Source of the DNA: Ephemerocybe angulata
Taxonomy: Eukaryota > Basidiomycota > Agaricomycetes > Agaricales > Psathyrellaceae
Assembly: GCA_013368325.1 (NCBI GenBank)
Contig: JAACJK010000109.1
Location: 930,001 to 994,000, forward strand
Direction of reading: 5' to 3'
DNA length: 64,000 nt
Positions 28,501 to 41,057 of the stretch are shown piece after piece; the first letter of the stretch is position 1; each line of letters begins with the position of its first letter. The notes under the pieces were generated by a model. That model was not told where the DNA came from. It saw nothing but the letters and a program-made list of their open reading frames with translations, and ran no database searches. The position numbers and the translations under genes are program-made.

Positions 28501-28608
28501 AGCATGCGGGAAGGGAAGCGACGAGCGCGACCGCAGAGGCCGCTGAGCAAGATCTTCTTCGACGGGTCGAGCAACGGGCGTAGACAGAGTAGAGCATACG
28601 ACGGATAA
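22520..28608 (+). CDS. Diaphanous-related formin (Bni1/SepA type)
   Basis: Formins nucleate and elongate actin cables at hyphal tips and septa downstream of Rho GTPases. Around fifteen exons encode about 1750 residues. An N-terminal region (22820-23300) with 'FEYKVFVSRTTAVSNVIETI' and 'EYVLEEVWVDGDS' looks like a Ras-association-type fold. The GBD/FH3 region follows (about 24280-25370), with 'VKHLISLRVHLSTAKLAFIE' and 'AAELLAAICILSMTEGHKV'. Coiled-coil segments come next. The FH1 region (26497-26880) has seven polyproline tracts. The FH2 domain starts 'KRLKPFFWNKLNSIP' and contains 'LQVVLVIGNNLNGGTFRGNA' and 'FQLDALLK'. A C-terminal basic segment, 'LDQAIRSMREGKRRARPQRP', resembles an autoinhibitory DAD. 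The complete domain order supports an autoinhibited, Rho-regulated formin. Confidence 0.92.
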
Positions 28609-28830
28609 GGCTGTTAGAATAGGGGAATTCAGATATGGCGCGTGTCGGACGCGAGGATGTTTTGATGCGGGGTTGAGTCATCAAAAGCGTGTGAGAAAAG
28701 GACTTGGAAAGGGAATTTGGGAATGGGTTCACAATTTTATTTGTGCAGCGTTGAGTTGTAACTTGTGCTCTTGACCTCAGCGCAGTTCGCCGTTGTTACT
28801 ACCACCCCCGTCTCCTCTCCAACTCTCAGA

Positions 28831-30555
28831 ATGCGTGAAATCATCTCCCTCCATGTCGGTCAGGCTGGTGTCCAGATCGGAAACGCCTGCTGTGAGTCGC
28901 CGCGCCCCCTTCTTCCTGTCGCGTTGGCATACTCAATGCATGAATGTCATAGGGGAACTCTACACTCTCGAGCACGGCCTCAGCGTACGTCTCGCCGTCG
29001 TCGCCCCTCGTCTGCCAGCTCATATTCCTTCACTTCTAGCCCGACGGTCGTCTTATAGATGGATCCCCCTCAGCATCCGATAGCGGTTTCTCGACCTTCT
29101 TCTCGGAGACGGGCTCTGGCAAGCATGTTCCCCGCTCGCTCTACATCGATTTGGAGCCCGGATGCATCGACGATGTCAAGACTGGCCCCTATCGCTCGCT
29201 CTTCCACCCCGAGACCATGATTTCTGGCAAGGAGGACGCCGCCAACAACTGTGCGTCGCGTCTCATCTTCCCGCCAGCGCGTTCCTCACCTGTTGCCCCT
29301 CAGATGCCCGTGGCCACTACACCGTCGGAAAGGAGCTCATCGATCCCGTCATGGACAAGCTGAGGAAACTCGCCGACAACTGCTCGGGTCTCCAGGGCTT
29401 CTTCGTCTTCCACTCGTTCGGTGGAGGAACTGGATCTGGATTTGGCGCTCTCTTGATGGAAAAGTTGTCCACCGATTACGGCAAGAAGTCCAAGCTCGAG
29501 TTCTGCGTGTATCCCGCCCCTCAACTTTCCAGCTCCGTCGTCGAGCCCTACAACTCTGTGCTCACCACGCACACCACTCTCGAGCACTCTGACTGCTCGT
29601 TCATGGTACGTACCCACGCTTTTCGCGTTGATTTTGCCCAGACTCACCGGGACTTTAGGTCGATAACGAGGCTATCTACGATATCTGCAAGAAGAAGTTG
29701 GGCGTCGCTTCCCCCAGCTTCTCGAACCTCAATCGCCTCATCGCCCAGGTCGTTTCCTCCATCACCGCCTCCCTCCGTTTCGATGGATCCCTCAACGTCG
29801 ATCTTAACGAGTTCCAGACTAACTTGGTCCCGTGAGTGGCGCGCGTTCATTTCCCGTGGTTTTCATGAATTAACTAACCCTTCACCCAGCTTCCCCCGTA
29901 TTCACTTCCCCCTCGCCACCTATGCCCCTCTCCTTTCTTCGGAGAAGGCTAACCACGAGCAGAACTCTGTTGCCGAGATGACCTTCTCGTGCTTCGAGAA
30001 CGGCAACCAGATGGTCAAGTGCGACCCCAAGGAGGGCAAATACAGTACGTTCTTCACGCTGTTGCGATTGGGCGTGTACTTATTCCCATCGTAGTGGCTT
30101 GCGCTCTCCTCTACCGTGGTGACGTCGTCCCCAAGGACGTCCAGGCAGCTATTGCCACCATCAAGACCAAGCGCACCATCCAGTTCGTCGACTGGTGCCC
30201 CACTGGTTTCAAGCTTGGTGTCTGCAATGAGCCTTCTGCCTACGTCCCCGGTGGTGACCTCGCCAAGACCAGCCGCAGCCTCTGCATGCTCTCCAACACC
30301 ACCGCCATCTCTGCTGCTTGGGCAAGACTTGGTGAGTTACATTCTGGTCCACTGTCAAATAATTAGACTGACTCTGCTTTAGACTACAAGTTCGATCTCA
30401 TGTACTCCAAGCGTGCCTTTGTGCACTGGTACGTTGGTGAGGGTATGGAGGAAGGTGAATTCTCTGAGGCCCGCGAGGATCTCGCTGCTCTCGAGAAGGA
30501 CTACGAAGAGGTTGGCACCGACTCGGCCGATGTTGAGGAAGAAGCGGAGTACTGA
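28831..30555 (+). CDS. Alpha-tubulin
   Basis: This alpha subunit of the tubulin heterodimer builds microtubules. The start '[20 protein letters not shown]' is at 28831. The GTP-binding signature GGGTGSG lies in '[20 protein letters not shown]', followed by '[20 protein letters not shown]' and the alpha-specific '[19 protein letters not shown]'. The protein ends '[11 protein letters not shown]' with a C-terminal tyrosine. Several short introns cluster in the 5' half (for example after NAC, after HGLS and after AANN). The H1-S2 loop reads [17 protein letters not shown] with no lysine, so the Lys40 acetylation site is absent. Length is about 450 residues. Confidence 0.96.
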
Positions 30556-30880
30556 AGGATGTAACTGGACGTTCCTGAAATCATTCTTTGCTATTCTTTG
30601 CGCATCATCTTCGACGACCACTGAATACCCATGGTGCTGATACCTTTTTGTCTCTTTGTTGTTCTCGCCGGCTTCCTTTTCCTGACTGTGAATCTTACTA
30701 TACGAGTTTTGGTTTGAACCTGTATCACTTATATGGGTCAATACAATCTAGTAGAATTCTTTATACATAATATGTTCTAAATTAGGTGGTCCTCTAAGCA
30801 TGGATTGTGATCTCAACAGCGTCTGGGAGGCATCGGATAGATACTCTGGACGGTGGGTCAATACCAGCGCGCGAAGGAGA
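30556..30880. other. Intergenic 3' region between convergent genes
   Basis: This 325-bp region holds the 3' UTRs of alpha-tubulin and of the convergent HAD phosphatase gene. It is AT-rich near 30740-30790. I see no coding signal. Confidence 0.4.
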
Positions 30881-31858
30881 TTACACGCTGAAGACGTACT
30901 GCGACATGTCCTTGACGATGTAGGTCGGCTCTGCGCCTTCTACTTGTTCTCGGGAATGGGATGTCAGAAGCCCAATAGTCTTGCAGCCAGCCGCGTTTCC
31001 GGATCGAATACCCGAGGGCGCGTCCTCGAAGACGACGCCTGCAGATGGGCGCCCGGCATTAGGTATTGCCACGATCGATGAGACGAACAGAGAGACTCAC
31101 ATTTCTTGGGGTCGACACCACACTTCTCCGCGCCCAAGAGGTAGGGATCGGGGAAAGGCTTGCCCTTCTGGACATCCTCGGCCGCGACGAACGCGTCCGG
31201 GACAGGGACGTCTGCGGCTTTCAAGGCTTCTGCTGCATAGGAGCGCGTCGCAGATGTGCAGATAGCCCAGAGGGGTTTAGGGAAGAAACGCCTGGGCGCG
31301 AGCTGGGAATGTAACCTTGAGCTCCGGGAGACATGGAGTTTGAAGGAATATTGTGCGTACCTCCTTCATGGCCTCGTCGACACCCGGAAGACGAACTATC
31401 CCGGCCCCTCCGTCCTGGGAGGCAGTCGTGACAATCGCTTTCTCGAATCTCTCTGCTTCTTGCTACACACATGGCTGGTGTGAGATGGATGTGGAGCGTT
31501 TGAAGGAGACGTAGATTCGTACCTCCAAGAGCACAGGATCGGTTATGCCGCAATAGTTCTTGAGGTTGTCCACCGTGCGCACACCATGGGCGGCTGAGAA
31601 ACCGCAGAGGATATCGGAGGGTGTCAGATCTTAGGTAGTGCGACGTAGTTAGGGCACTCACAGCTTAGGATGTTCTGCACGTCGATCCCCGGGTAGGTCT
31701 TCGCGAATTCATTCCAGGCGCCCACGACCCCCGCGGTGGAATCGACGAGCGTGCCATCCATGTCAAACAGGCTGTAGGATACAGGGCAGTGTCAGATTAG
31801 TTGGAGCGATGAGGTGTGGGCCTTACATCGCATCTACGACAATAACTGTGTCAGGCAT
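30881..31858 (-). CDS. HAD-superfamily sugar/polyol phosphatase (DOG/GPP-like)
   Basis: This is a cytosolic haloacid-dehalogenase phosphatase resembling yeast 2-deoxyglucose-6-phosphatase and glycerol-3-phosphatase, with probable small sugar-phosphate or glycerol-phosphate substrates. Motif I DMDGT occurs in 'AILFDMDGTLVDSTAGVV', with the first Asp as nucleophile. Motif II is near 'LWAICTSATRSYA', motif III near 'VQKGKPFPDPYLLGA', and motif IV in 'VVFEDAPSGIRSGNAAGCK'. The start 'MPDTVIVVDA' lies in a separate short exon (31858), and about six exons are joined. The choice between DOG-like and GPP-like cannot be made from motifs alone. The gene diverges from SEC15. Confidence 0.9.
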
Positions 31859-32087
31859 GGCTGTTAGTAGTGAAGAGAAATCTGAGCGTCCCCACATCGG
31901 CCGAGGCGGGCGATTCCCGCCCCCGCCTCATCGCCAAAAATAGACGCCCGAATGGGGATCAGATTAATTGGATTAGGGGCTGGCGCCAAACATGGACATC
32001 ACTGGCACGGTCGGTCGCGACGGACCCTTTAGCTGGACTGCATCACTCTCCTCCTCTTCGACTAGATCTTGCTGTGCTGGGCCCGTC

Positions 32088-34888
32088 ATGCCTCCACGGC
32101 GACGCCAGCAGTTTACGCAGGAGCACATTGACCAGCAGCTGCAGCAAATACACCTTCTCGACCCCTCATCATCTTCAGAGAATCTCGAGCAGCTTGGGCC
32201 CATAATCAAGCAGATTCATGCGAACCGCCAACAAGAGGCATACCTGCGGACGGTGCAGGGGCTCATAGACAGCAAGGATGCGGAGATTGAGAAGATATGC
32301 AGCGAGAACTACCAGGATTTTATCTCTTCCGTGTCGACGCTGTTCATGGTCAAGTCGTACACGGACAAGATGAAGGAGAGCATCGCCTCGCTGGACGAGA
32401 GCGTGGCGCGGATTGGCGGGGGGCTCGTCGAGAAGAAGCGCGCTCTGCTGCAGACCAAGAAGACCGCCGCGAACCTCGACGAGGCGATCGACACCCTGCA
32501 GGCGTGTCTCCGTGTATTGGACGTTGTCGACCGTGTCGGCGAGATGGTCAAGGCGGGAAGATACTGGAGTGCCCTCAGGGTCCGTCGTTTACCTGTTTGT
32601 GCTCGGTATCATACATTTATTGAAATCTATTTCTTTTGGCTTCTCCTTGCAGTCCTTGGAAGACATACAGAATATGCCGTCGACGTCGCTCTCGCAGACG
32701 GCATTCTTCCAGCACTTGTTGTCCTCACTGCCATCGCTGCGGTCTCAGATCAAGGATGCAGTTACGGCGTCTATGAAGCACTGGCTACTGGATATCAGGA
32801 ATATCAGTACTGAAGTCGGACGTCTTGCTGTTGAATCCATGGACTCGAGAACGCGTCGCTGGAGAAGCAAGCGGGAGAAGGACCCACTGCTTCGAATGAG
32901 TCGGGTGGGTAGCGCCGTTGAATTGATAACGTACGAGAAGACCGAGTGTAAGGCTCTTTCCTGACGCTCGCTTGAACTTGGCTCACCGTTTACTCAGTCA
33001 ACGTTCTGAATAACGATAAACTTCAAGTCGACTTCAAGCCCTTGTTCGAATGCATTCATATATACACATCCTTAGACTCTCTGACCGACTTGCAGAAGTC
33101 CTATCAAGCTGATCGAAAGGTAAATTACACCCAAGTCCTTCCTGCTCCTGGTACCAACACTCATGACTTCTCCAGGCGCAATCCGACCTCATTCTACCTA
33201 CCCCACTTCCACTTGCCTCACTCCCCGCTCTAACACAAGAAATCTCTGGATTCTTCATCCTCGAGTCGCATGTCTTGGAGACAACAGGGACGTTTAGATC
33301 GCAGCGGGACGTCGAAGAACTATGGGACGCGCTGGTTGCTCGATTATCGAGTGCCATTGAGGATGCCCTCCACAATGAGAAAGACCCAGAAGTGTTCCTA
33401 AGAGTCAAGGAAAGCTTGTTAAGCTTCATCATGACGCTCGAGGTGCGTGGATCGCGAGCGTTGGCCACACCCTTGTCGAAGTGCTTAAAACTTGAGTTTA
33501 GAGCTACTCCTTCCCAACGGCTGCTCTACACAAATTCATCCTGGTGTTATTTGAGAAGTACGCGTTGCTTCTGGAATCGCAATTCAGCCAGCGCTTTGAA
33601 ATGGTAACTGGGTGTTTGGGTTCCAAAGCTTTCATTCAACTCACGAAACCGCCTAGATCGTTCGCCAAGATGACCATAACACGCCCATGCAAGCGGAAAC
33701 CACTACCGACATCAGCTCCGTCTTAGACACCGTCTGGTTGAATGAGAACGAGCGGAGAGAGATATCCGGTATTGGAGTACCGCAAACGTTCCCTTGGTCA
33801 CAGTCATTCTTCTTGTGCTGCCAAGACATCCGCACATTCATACAAAAGTTTTACGCATTTGTTGAAGGCGTGTCGCAGCACCGAGACATCGATGAAATTC
33901 TGAGCAAGGTATGATAGTTCCTCCATTCTTGCTCTCTCCACACCCCTTACATCCTCGTCGTAGTCGCTGGACAGTCTCCTCATCCGAAACATCAGTGAAT
34001 CTATCGGGCAGCGGCTCGTCAGTTCATCCACCCTCACCCAAATCGCCCAGATCATCACCAACCTCGAACACTTCCAAGCCGCCTGCTCCGAACTCCAACG
34101 CTCCCTCACCAACCTTCGATCCACCCAGCGCGGGGGCATAATCCGTCTCAGCGCCGCCTCCTCCTTCCAAAAGACTCTCGGCCGTTCGCTGGGACGCATC
34201 GCAGGCCTCATCTCATCGAAGCTCGACCAGTTCTTTGAGCTTTCCGAGTATGATTGGACGCCTTATACGCGTGAGACGTCACCGAGCATGTATCTGTACG
34301 AGCTTGTCAACTGGCTAACGACAGTCGTGGACTCTTTGCCGATCAAAGAGTCGTACAAGGACGAAGCGTACAAGGGTGCTCTCACGTACATCGCAGACTG
34401 CCTCATGGTGAGAAATCCTTTGCCGACACTGGAATATGTTGAAAGCTAATGAACCTCTTAGAATTTCCTGAGTGGTCGTGACATCCCTATGATGAATGAA
34501 AATGCGGTGTCGAACATCGTCATCGACGTTGACTTCCTCGAGGAAGAGCTCAAGCGCATCGGGCGGCCTCATCTTGCTTCCGTCTTCACAGAACTCCGAA
34601 CCGTACGTTCCCATTGATCTTCTTTTTCCCAAGCTATGATGCGAGCTGACTGCGTGCTTCCTGCAGACCGCTTCTATCCCCCTCAATAATACTGTCCAAG
34701 AATACCTCATCCCGGCAAACAGGCAGTCATCGTATGCTACTGTGAAGCCTAAACGCTTGCAAGCCCTTCTCGACAAGCTCGCCAGATACGGGTCACAGCA
34801 GCGAGACGCCGCTTCACGAGACCAAGCGGAGAAACGCCGAAAGGAAGCAGATGCGGTTGGAAGAGTGTTCCCGGGGGAGAATCGTTAA
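32088..34888 (+). CDS. SEC15: Exocyst complex component Sec15
   Basis: Sec15 links the Rab GTPase Sec4 on secretory vesicles to the exocyst tether at hyphal tips and septa. The N-terminus 'QQFTQEHIDQQLQQIHLLD' and the coiled-coil region 'FMVKSYTDKMKESIASLDES' are typical. The C-terminal helical domain has 'WSQSFFLCCQDIRTFIQKFY' and 'EYDWTPYTRETSPSMYLYEL'. The end 'RRKEADAVGRVFPGENR' closes at 34888. About eleven exons give roughly 770 residues. I chose the ATG at 32088 (MPPRRRQQF) because homologues begin near there. An in-frame ATG at 31992 would add a 32-residue Ser-rich extension and would leave only 133 bp to the divergent HAD gene. Confidence 0.92.
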
Positions 34889-35232
34889 GACTCGGAGGTT
34901 GCAGAGACACAGACGGAAGTGGACAGATGGTGCCGCGAGTTGAACGGCTCTACGGGATATAGTAACGCCCTGTCCAGAGCAGTGTAAAATAGATACCCAG
35001 AACCCCTCACAGAAGGATCGATAGTCGTCGTTAAACGTCATATAGGCACAGGAAAAAATAGGGTTATAATACGAACTGGGAATATGCCATGGCAAGTAGA
35101 GGAGAAGAGATATAGTATAGAAGCGACCGAGGGGAATACGACAGCAGGGATACGTTTTCGGTATCATGAGGGGTTCGTAAATCGTATAGGGACAGGTCTA
35201 AGGTATCCATAGGCAGGCACGGGTAGAACCCA
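34889..35232. other. Intergenic 3' region between SEC15 and ARF
   Basis: This 344-bp region between two convergent stop codons probably holds both 3' UTRs. No coding signal or repeat is evident. Confidence 0.4.
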
Positions 35233-36065
<833 letters not shown>

Positions 36066-36878
36066 CTTGACGAACGACGAAGGGGAAAAGAGTAATAAGG
36101 GCGAGAAGAGTAGTAGTGGAGAGCTGTTAAGCGTATGGCGGAAAGATTTGGTCGTGTTGGCAGTTTGCGTCTGGCTCTCAAATTCAAGCTCCGCTCGATG
36201 TCACAACGCACAGGGACGGGCGCACTGCTTGGATCGTCTTGCAGTGTGCACTGCTGCTTTCGTTATATACTCCTTGGAGGACGGCGGCCACGTTGGCAGT
36301 GACGATGTCGACGTCGCTACTAGCATCGCAGCATAATTGGGCGCAGTCTACCGGACCCGCCCTGTCGTCGAAAGCGCTCGGACCGTCCTTCATGTCATAC
36401 GCGGTCACAACGTGATCTCAGCCTTCCCAGCGATGTTCTCGGGGTAGTCCTGCCGTTGGACGCGTGCAGCAGGTGGCACTTGTTAATGGCCAGTTGCCAA
36501 AGGATCCCGAAGAGTCATACATGTCTGATTGTGGGTTATCTGTGGCGCTAATGCCAGGACGAGTATGTCTAACGCAGGAAATATATATTCGGTAGGTGCT
36601 GGACCAATCCAGTCGATATATAGATAAATAAGCCGTAGTAGAGACCATCTAAATAACCCAGTTTGAAACGATTCGTGAGTTGAGAAGCAGGGGTAACCGG
36701 TAACCTCTAGGGGAGCCAAGGGAATAGATAACGGGGGGGCTTGGGGACATAAATAGGACTAGGAGACGAAACTAAATATGATAATAGATATTGGGGCGGA
36801 AGCAAGAATAGAGCACCTATTGGTTGCGTCAGTCGTGATTGAAGGTCATAAGTGCGTATTTGCGTTGGGGCATGAGAT
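36066..36878. other. Intergenic region between ARF and DUSP genes
   Basis: This 813-bp region contains the ARF promoter and the DUSP 3' UTR. Short open frames on both strands (for example 36184-36408 minus) show no recognisable motif and lack good context. I see no repeat. Confidence 0.4.
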
Positions 36879-37581
36879 TCATCGCAGCAATCCGGCTGCT
36901 CTCAGTCGGTGGTCAAGACCATGTCTCCATTTGACATAAATCCCATTCGCTGGCGATGGTTGGTAATTGCAGAGTTCAAACAGAACGAGCTGCTCCTGAA
37001 ACCCAGGGTTAATCCAGATCTGGTCACGGGCTGAAAGGAAACCAGGTTAGTGGCTAGAAGAGCAAGACCGGAAGCGCTTACCACTGCGCACGAATTCCAA
37101 GGCCTGCGTGGCATTGACGCGGCGCGACCACATGACTAATGAGGAAGTGAGTTAGGGGCTGTTCCTATTCTGGGAGGGGCGCGACATACCGTAGGCTGCA
37201 ATGACAGCGGCACTCCTGGAGAGGCCTTGGTAGCAGTGCACAAGGACGACTCCGCCCCCTCTCAAGGCCTGGTCAATCCAACGACATGCCCCAGGCAGGT
37301 GGATTAAAAGGTCGGCATAGTCGACGTCTTCAACTGGGATGCGCATGTGCGTCAGCCCAGACTCAGGCACCTCGGCGGGGATCTCGTCATTGCAGACTGA
37401 TAAGATATGCGTGATGCGGCGTTCAGTTAATGAACGCGTCGATCGAGCTGCAAGGATGCTAAGCGCGCGTCGGGTGAAAGTCAGTTATACAGAGTCGGGC
37501 AGAATGTCCGTGAGCTAGCACCAACTTTCCAAGGAAGAGCCTGTTCTCGATAATAGGGTTGATGTTCTTCCACTGTCCCAT
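36879..37581 (-). CDS. Dual-specificity protein phosphatase
   Basis: This is a small atypical dual-specificity phosphatase acting on phospho-Ser/Thr/Tyr proteins. It starts at 37581 with 'MGQWKNINPIIENRLFLGN', joined across an intron to 'ILAARSTRSLTERRITHILS' and then VCN. The substrate Asp region is 'VPESGLTHMRIPVEDVDYAD' and the catalytic P-loop is HCYQGLSRS (Cys nucleophile, Arg). The C-terminus has 'SRRVNATQALEFVRSARDQI' followed by WINPGFQEQL, as in many DUSPs. Five exons give about 185 residues, ending at 36879. No docking or targeting domain is visible, so the substrate is unknown. Confidence 0.87.
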
Positions 37582-39015
37582 TTTTGCAGTTGTAGAATGA
37601 GGAGAGAAGGCTGAGGAGGTATTGAGGATGTGATGAAACTTTTGGAGACGACCGCTGCAGTACTTGTAGTCTTTCAGCGATGCACCTCAGGCGGGTAACT
37701 TCTCGTCGCGTCTCCTGCGCCATCGACCGCTTGAGTATCCTCTCGCATCGCGAATTGGTTAACATGGCGGTGTAACAGGGGCTCTCGAATCGAAAACAAT
37801 CTTGGCGGTGGGCGCTAAATTGTCCAGGGCGGTGAGACTGAAGCCCTTGACCGACAAACTACAACAGTGGTAAACAGGCACTTTCTGTAGTGCGCCACGC
37901 GCGGGCCTCTTCCCGATATGGGTCCCGGACATTGGACCTCGCCCAAGGCAGTGTCTGTTTTTTCCATTTTTTCCCCCGACGCCCTGTCAACAGTACGTAC
38001 AGCGGTGACAACGTCGTTTTCCGGTTGACTGTGTCCATGTGACTGCCTTCACCGGGCGATGATGTGCATTATGATCCGTTGCTTTTACTCCGATTCCGCA
38101 TTTCCTGGTGGCCCGCCTATCATCTATACCTGGAACTGGGTGATCGCCCCATCTATGTTTACGGTGAATCTGGACAGGTTTTCGGGACTCTGGAGAAGGC
38201 TCAACCAAACTTTTTTTCTGTCTCGAGGAATAGCACCAACTTCACCGCACTTTCATTGACCTCTCACCGCTTCTGATGCTAAGGAGAATATAGCAATGGG
38301 CCTTCGTGAAGTATGTGGTCAGGGTGACTTGCTATGACCCAGACGATGTGGATCCTAGTTCCCCTAGAATTCATCCCTTCAAGAAGTCAAACGAGGGCAC
38401 TAAAAAGCCATAGCCCCTGTGATCCGGTACTTTGGACCATTGCAGGACTTCACAAGCACTCCGAAGCCATCTTATAGGTGCCGTCCCGAAATCAATAGGT
38501 CAGGGCGATGCAGCTTCGAATGCTCTATAAAGGCTGAGATGAAGACCGGGAAAACATGAGGCACTAATCACCCACTATGTTGCTAAAACATCTTACCTTC
38601 TAAATCGTCTCCAGAGTTTACTTGCAACACATGTTTCTGAGAACAACGTGTTATGGGGACGGAGGGCTCCAGAATTGGGCAACGTCGACATAGCCCTTGG
38701 AGTGAGCAACGTTTCTTAACACTAGAGAGCCTTGGGACAGGGTTGTGGGCTGCGGCTAGAACCCTTTGCCTCGCGTCATAAACATGAATGCACGACGCCT
38801 GCAGCAAGTTGGCACTGCCCACTGCCCAGGAGTCCGCCAGAGTGGCGCACAACATATGTTTCCACGAAATGAGGCACGGTTATGTAATATGATGGCTCGT
38901 GTTGTGGACGTTCCGGGAACCCGAGGGAGTAGATATAAGCTCCTCAGTCTGAATAGTGTGGGTCATAGAACTCAACCCACAACTTCCACTGCGATTTCAG
39001 CAATCCCACTTCACG
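37582..39015. other. Gene-poor stretch upstream of DUSP
   Basis: This 1.43-kb stretch has no frame I can support as coding. Short open frames at 38059-38276 and 38583-38855 lack family motifs and splice support. A weak TATA-like 'AGATATAAGC' (38931-38940) lies 76-85 bp upstream of the next gene. No terminal inverted repeats were recognised. Confidence 0.4.
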
Positions 39016-39596
39016 ATGAAGATCGAATGGTCAAATTCGGTGAGCTATGGTCTCATTGACCCCAATCTGCCCTTGAACTAATGAGTTTCCTGCGTAGTAC
39101 CGCTCGGACGGAACTGCGCGTAGACCGCCCCCTAACTCTTTGCACGGCTGGCTGGCGAAGATGAGGGGAACTTTGATAGGAGACGAGGACTTGAGGTCCA
39201 GGGTAAGCTACATCTCGGTGTTCGGTGCTCTGGCTACTCTTCTAACTTGCCTCGTCTTAGGGGATACGAGAAATGAAGGACGCAAAGCGCTACAAAGACC
39301 GTCGTCGACAAGCCTCACCACCAAAGGGCTTCCTCGGTGGAGTCATTTACGAGGAGCCCAGACCGCAGGCAACGCGCCGTTCTACCCAGCGCTCGACGGG
39401 CCCGCGCCTCACTAAGGACAGTCGCAGCGGAAGCTACTCTTCGACGAAGAAGAGCCACCGGTCACAGTCGCAGGCAACCAGCAGCCCTCGACCTCGAACA
39501 GCACACCGTTCTGCCTCGTCCAAGACAGTACCAGGATCGTATTCTGTCCCTTCCCCTCGACCTACAGTCCAGCGTCGAGGAACAGCAAACCGGTAA
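39016..39596 (+). CDS. Small basic protein with CsbD-like N-terminus, unknown function
   Basis: Three exons (introns 39040-39097 and 39203-39260, both GT-AG and phase 0) encode 154 residues starting 'MKIEWSNSYRSDGTARRPP'. The middle segment 'KMRGTLIGDEDLRSRGIREM' resembles the G-x-LTGDExLxxxG pattern of CsbD-like stress proteins. The C-terminal 90 residues are very rich in Ser, Arg, Pro and Thr and are probably disordered. CsbD proteins in bacteria are induced by general stress; a similar role here is only an inference from weak resemblance. The clean frame across two introns supports a real gene. Confidence 0.62.
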
Positions 39597-40460
39597 CCGC
39601 CTGCTGGGCAGGCTGTCCACTCAAAGTCCGCTTTGTCCTGTTCCGTCGACACTTTTCTCCTCATTCGTTGACGATTTCTTCTCATGACCATATTTATGTC
39701 TTTTCGGGAACTGTTGTACCACCACTTTTACCATTTGTATCAACACTTAGCATTCGCATGGGTCTCAACAGCATGTATTTGTTCCTTCATGGTGTGCATG
39801 GATCTTTGTAGAACAGGGGCGTAGTTGGAATTATATCTTCCGGGGTTCTATGATCTTCTCCTTCCAGCCTGAGGGGGCCTTCTATATTCTCGGATCAGGT
39901 AAATCGATGAGCGAAGGGAACCTACTTAGGAGCTGCTGTATCGCGAAGTAGAGGCATTACCCCCAGCTCGTGCTGTGGGGGAAGAACTTGATGAGTGAAA
40001 GTGTGCCCTACCCTAACTTGGAAGTTTGGGTTTGTGGGTCCCTTGAGTCCCGATCGCGCAACGCTCAAAGTTCGATCGTTTTATCCTTTTAGCGTAACTT
40101 GCTTGCCAATAGCATCTTGCAATCTGTTCGAGGCTTAGACGTAGACCTCAAGGCCTCAAGCTCTTCAATACGAAGGATTGGTTTGCTTGGTCCGAGGTTC
40201 AGTCGTTTAGAACGATGACGTTCATGGGCGCCGGAGAAGTGACAGCCCCAAACTGTCTCCGGACCAGCCAATGAGGTTCCGCGGAAGTATAAATAAACGG
40301 CCCGAATTTCTCGCCTCCCGGGAGGGTGCAAACACTGCAAAGCCAGAGTATAAAAGAGGCGGCTTGATTTCGCCTCGCCTTTGGTAATTGCCCACTGCTG
40401 CGCGGATGGGTCGTTGAGCGCTGGTCGCACAAACTGAAGTATTGCAACCTCCCGGGGGGT
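39597..40460. other. Intergenic region upstream of membrane protein gene
   Basis: This 864-bp stretch has no supported coding exon. It holds the 3' UTR of the preceding gene and the promoter of the next one. Pyrimidine-rich segments and a TATA box lie at its right end. Confidence 0.4.
40349..40356 (+). promoter_or_regulatory. TATA box of four-helix membrane protein gene
   Basis: TATAAAAG lies about 105 bp upstream of the ATG at 40461, a usual distance for a fungal TATA box plus a short leader. Confidence 0.5.
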
Positions 40461-41057
40461 ATGCCACCCTCATCAAGGCCTCTTCTCGTTCTTCATGGAC
40501 TATCGTTGGTTTTCTCCCTCGTGTTGGTCGGGTTGACCGCGTTTGACATTGGTGTTCTGTCGGTGAGCGCTCATTTTATGCTTCAAAAGTTGACGCAGCT
40601 CAAGCCTCACCCTCCTCGTTCATAGTATTGGTGCAATCCATTCTTCGGAGTCGCGACAGTTTCGTTCCATCTGGCCGTCCTACTTCTTTCATGCACCCGC
40701 CCAGGAACTTTAAAATACACGACACTTACAGCAAGCATCATCATATACGTCCTTTCCTTCGGCTGGCTAGCCGCGTTCTTCGCCATGATAGCCGTCTACC
40801 GGAACCAAGCCGAGGGGGTTCACTGTATTGTGGTCTGCGGGTGCCAATTCAACTTCCCTCCCTCCCCTCGCCACATACAAAGGCTCCAATTCATGATAAT
40901 ACCGGTCATCTGGATCTTGCTTTGCGACCTGGGGATAAGGACCACCGTATACCGCTACGACTTGCAGCACAACCTGCTCGAAGATGACGTTTCCGGAACC
41001 TTGGAGGCCCCGGGTTCTCCGACAGCAACGCAAGCAAGCAACTTTGCAAACGTTTAG
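40461..41057 (+). CDS. Four-transmembrane protein of unknown function
   Basis: Exon 1 (40461-40562) and exon 2 (40626-41057) join in phase 0 across a 63-nt GT-AG intron to give 177 residues. Four hydrophobic helices are visible: 'LSLVFSLVLVGLTAFDIGVL', 'FFGVATVSFHLAVLLLSC', 'LTASIIIYVLSFGWLAAFFA' and 'FMIIPVIWILLCDLGIRTTV'. The loop between helices 3 and 4 has two close cysteines in 'CIVVCGCQF'. The tail is short and polar. The layout recalls MARVEL-type small membrane proteins, but I do not recognise a specific family. Confidence 0.72.

Noticed and set aside
31992..32087. Upstream in-frame ATG that would extend Sec15 by 32 residues
   Set aside because: The extension is Ser-rich and unlike Sec15 homologues as I recall them; the ATG at 32088 gives a typical start. 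It is kept as an alternative only.
36184..36408. 74-codon minus-strand frame upstream of ARF
   Set aside because: No domain, no splice support, and it lies in the likely ARF promoter.
38059..38276. Two overlapping plus-strand frames of 66 and 70 codons
   Set aside because: They lack recognisable motifs, and the two overlapping frames offer equally unconvincing products.
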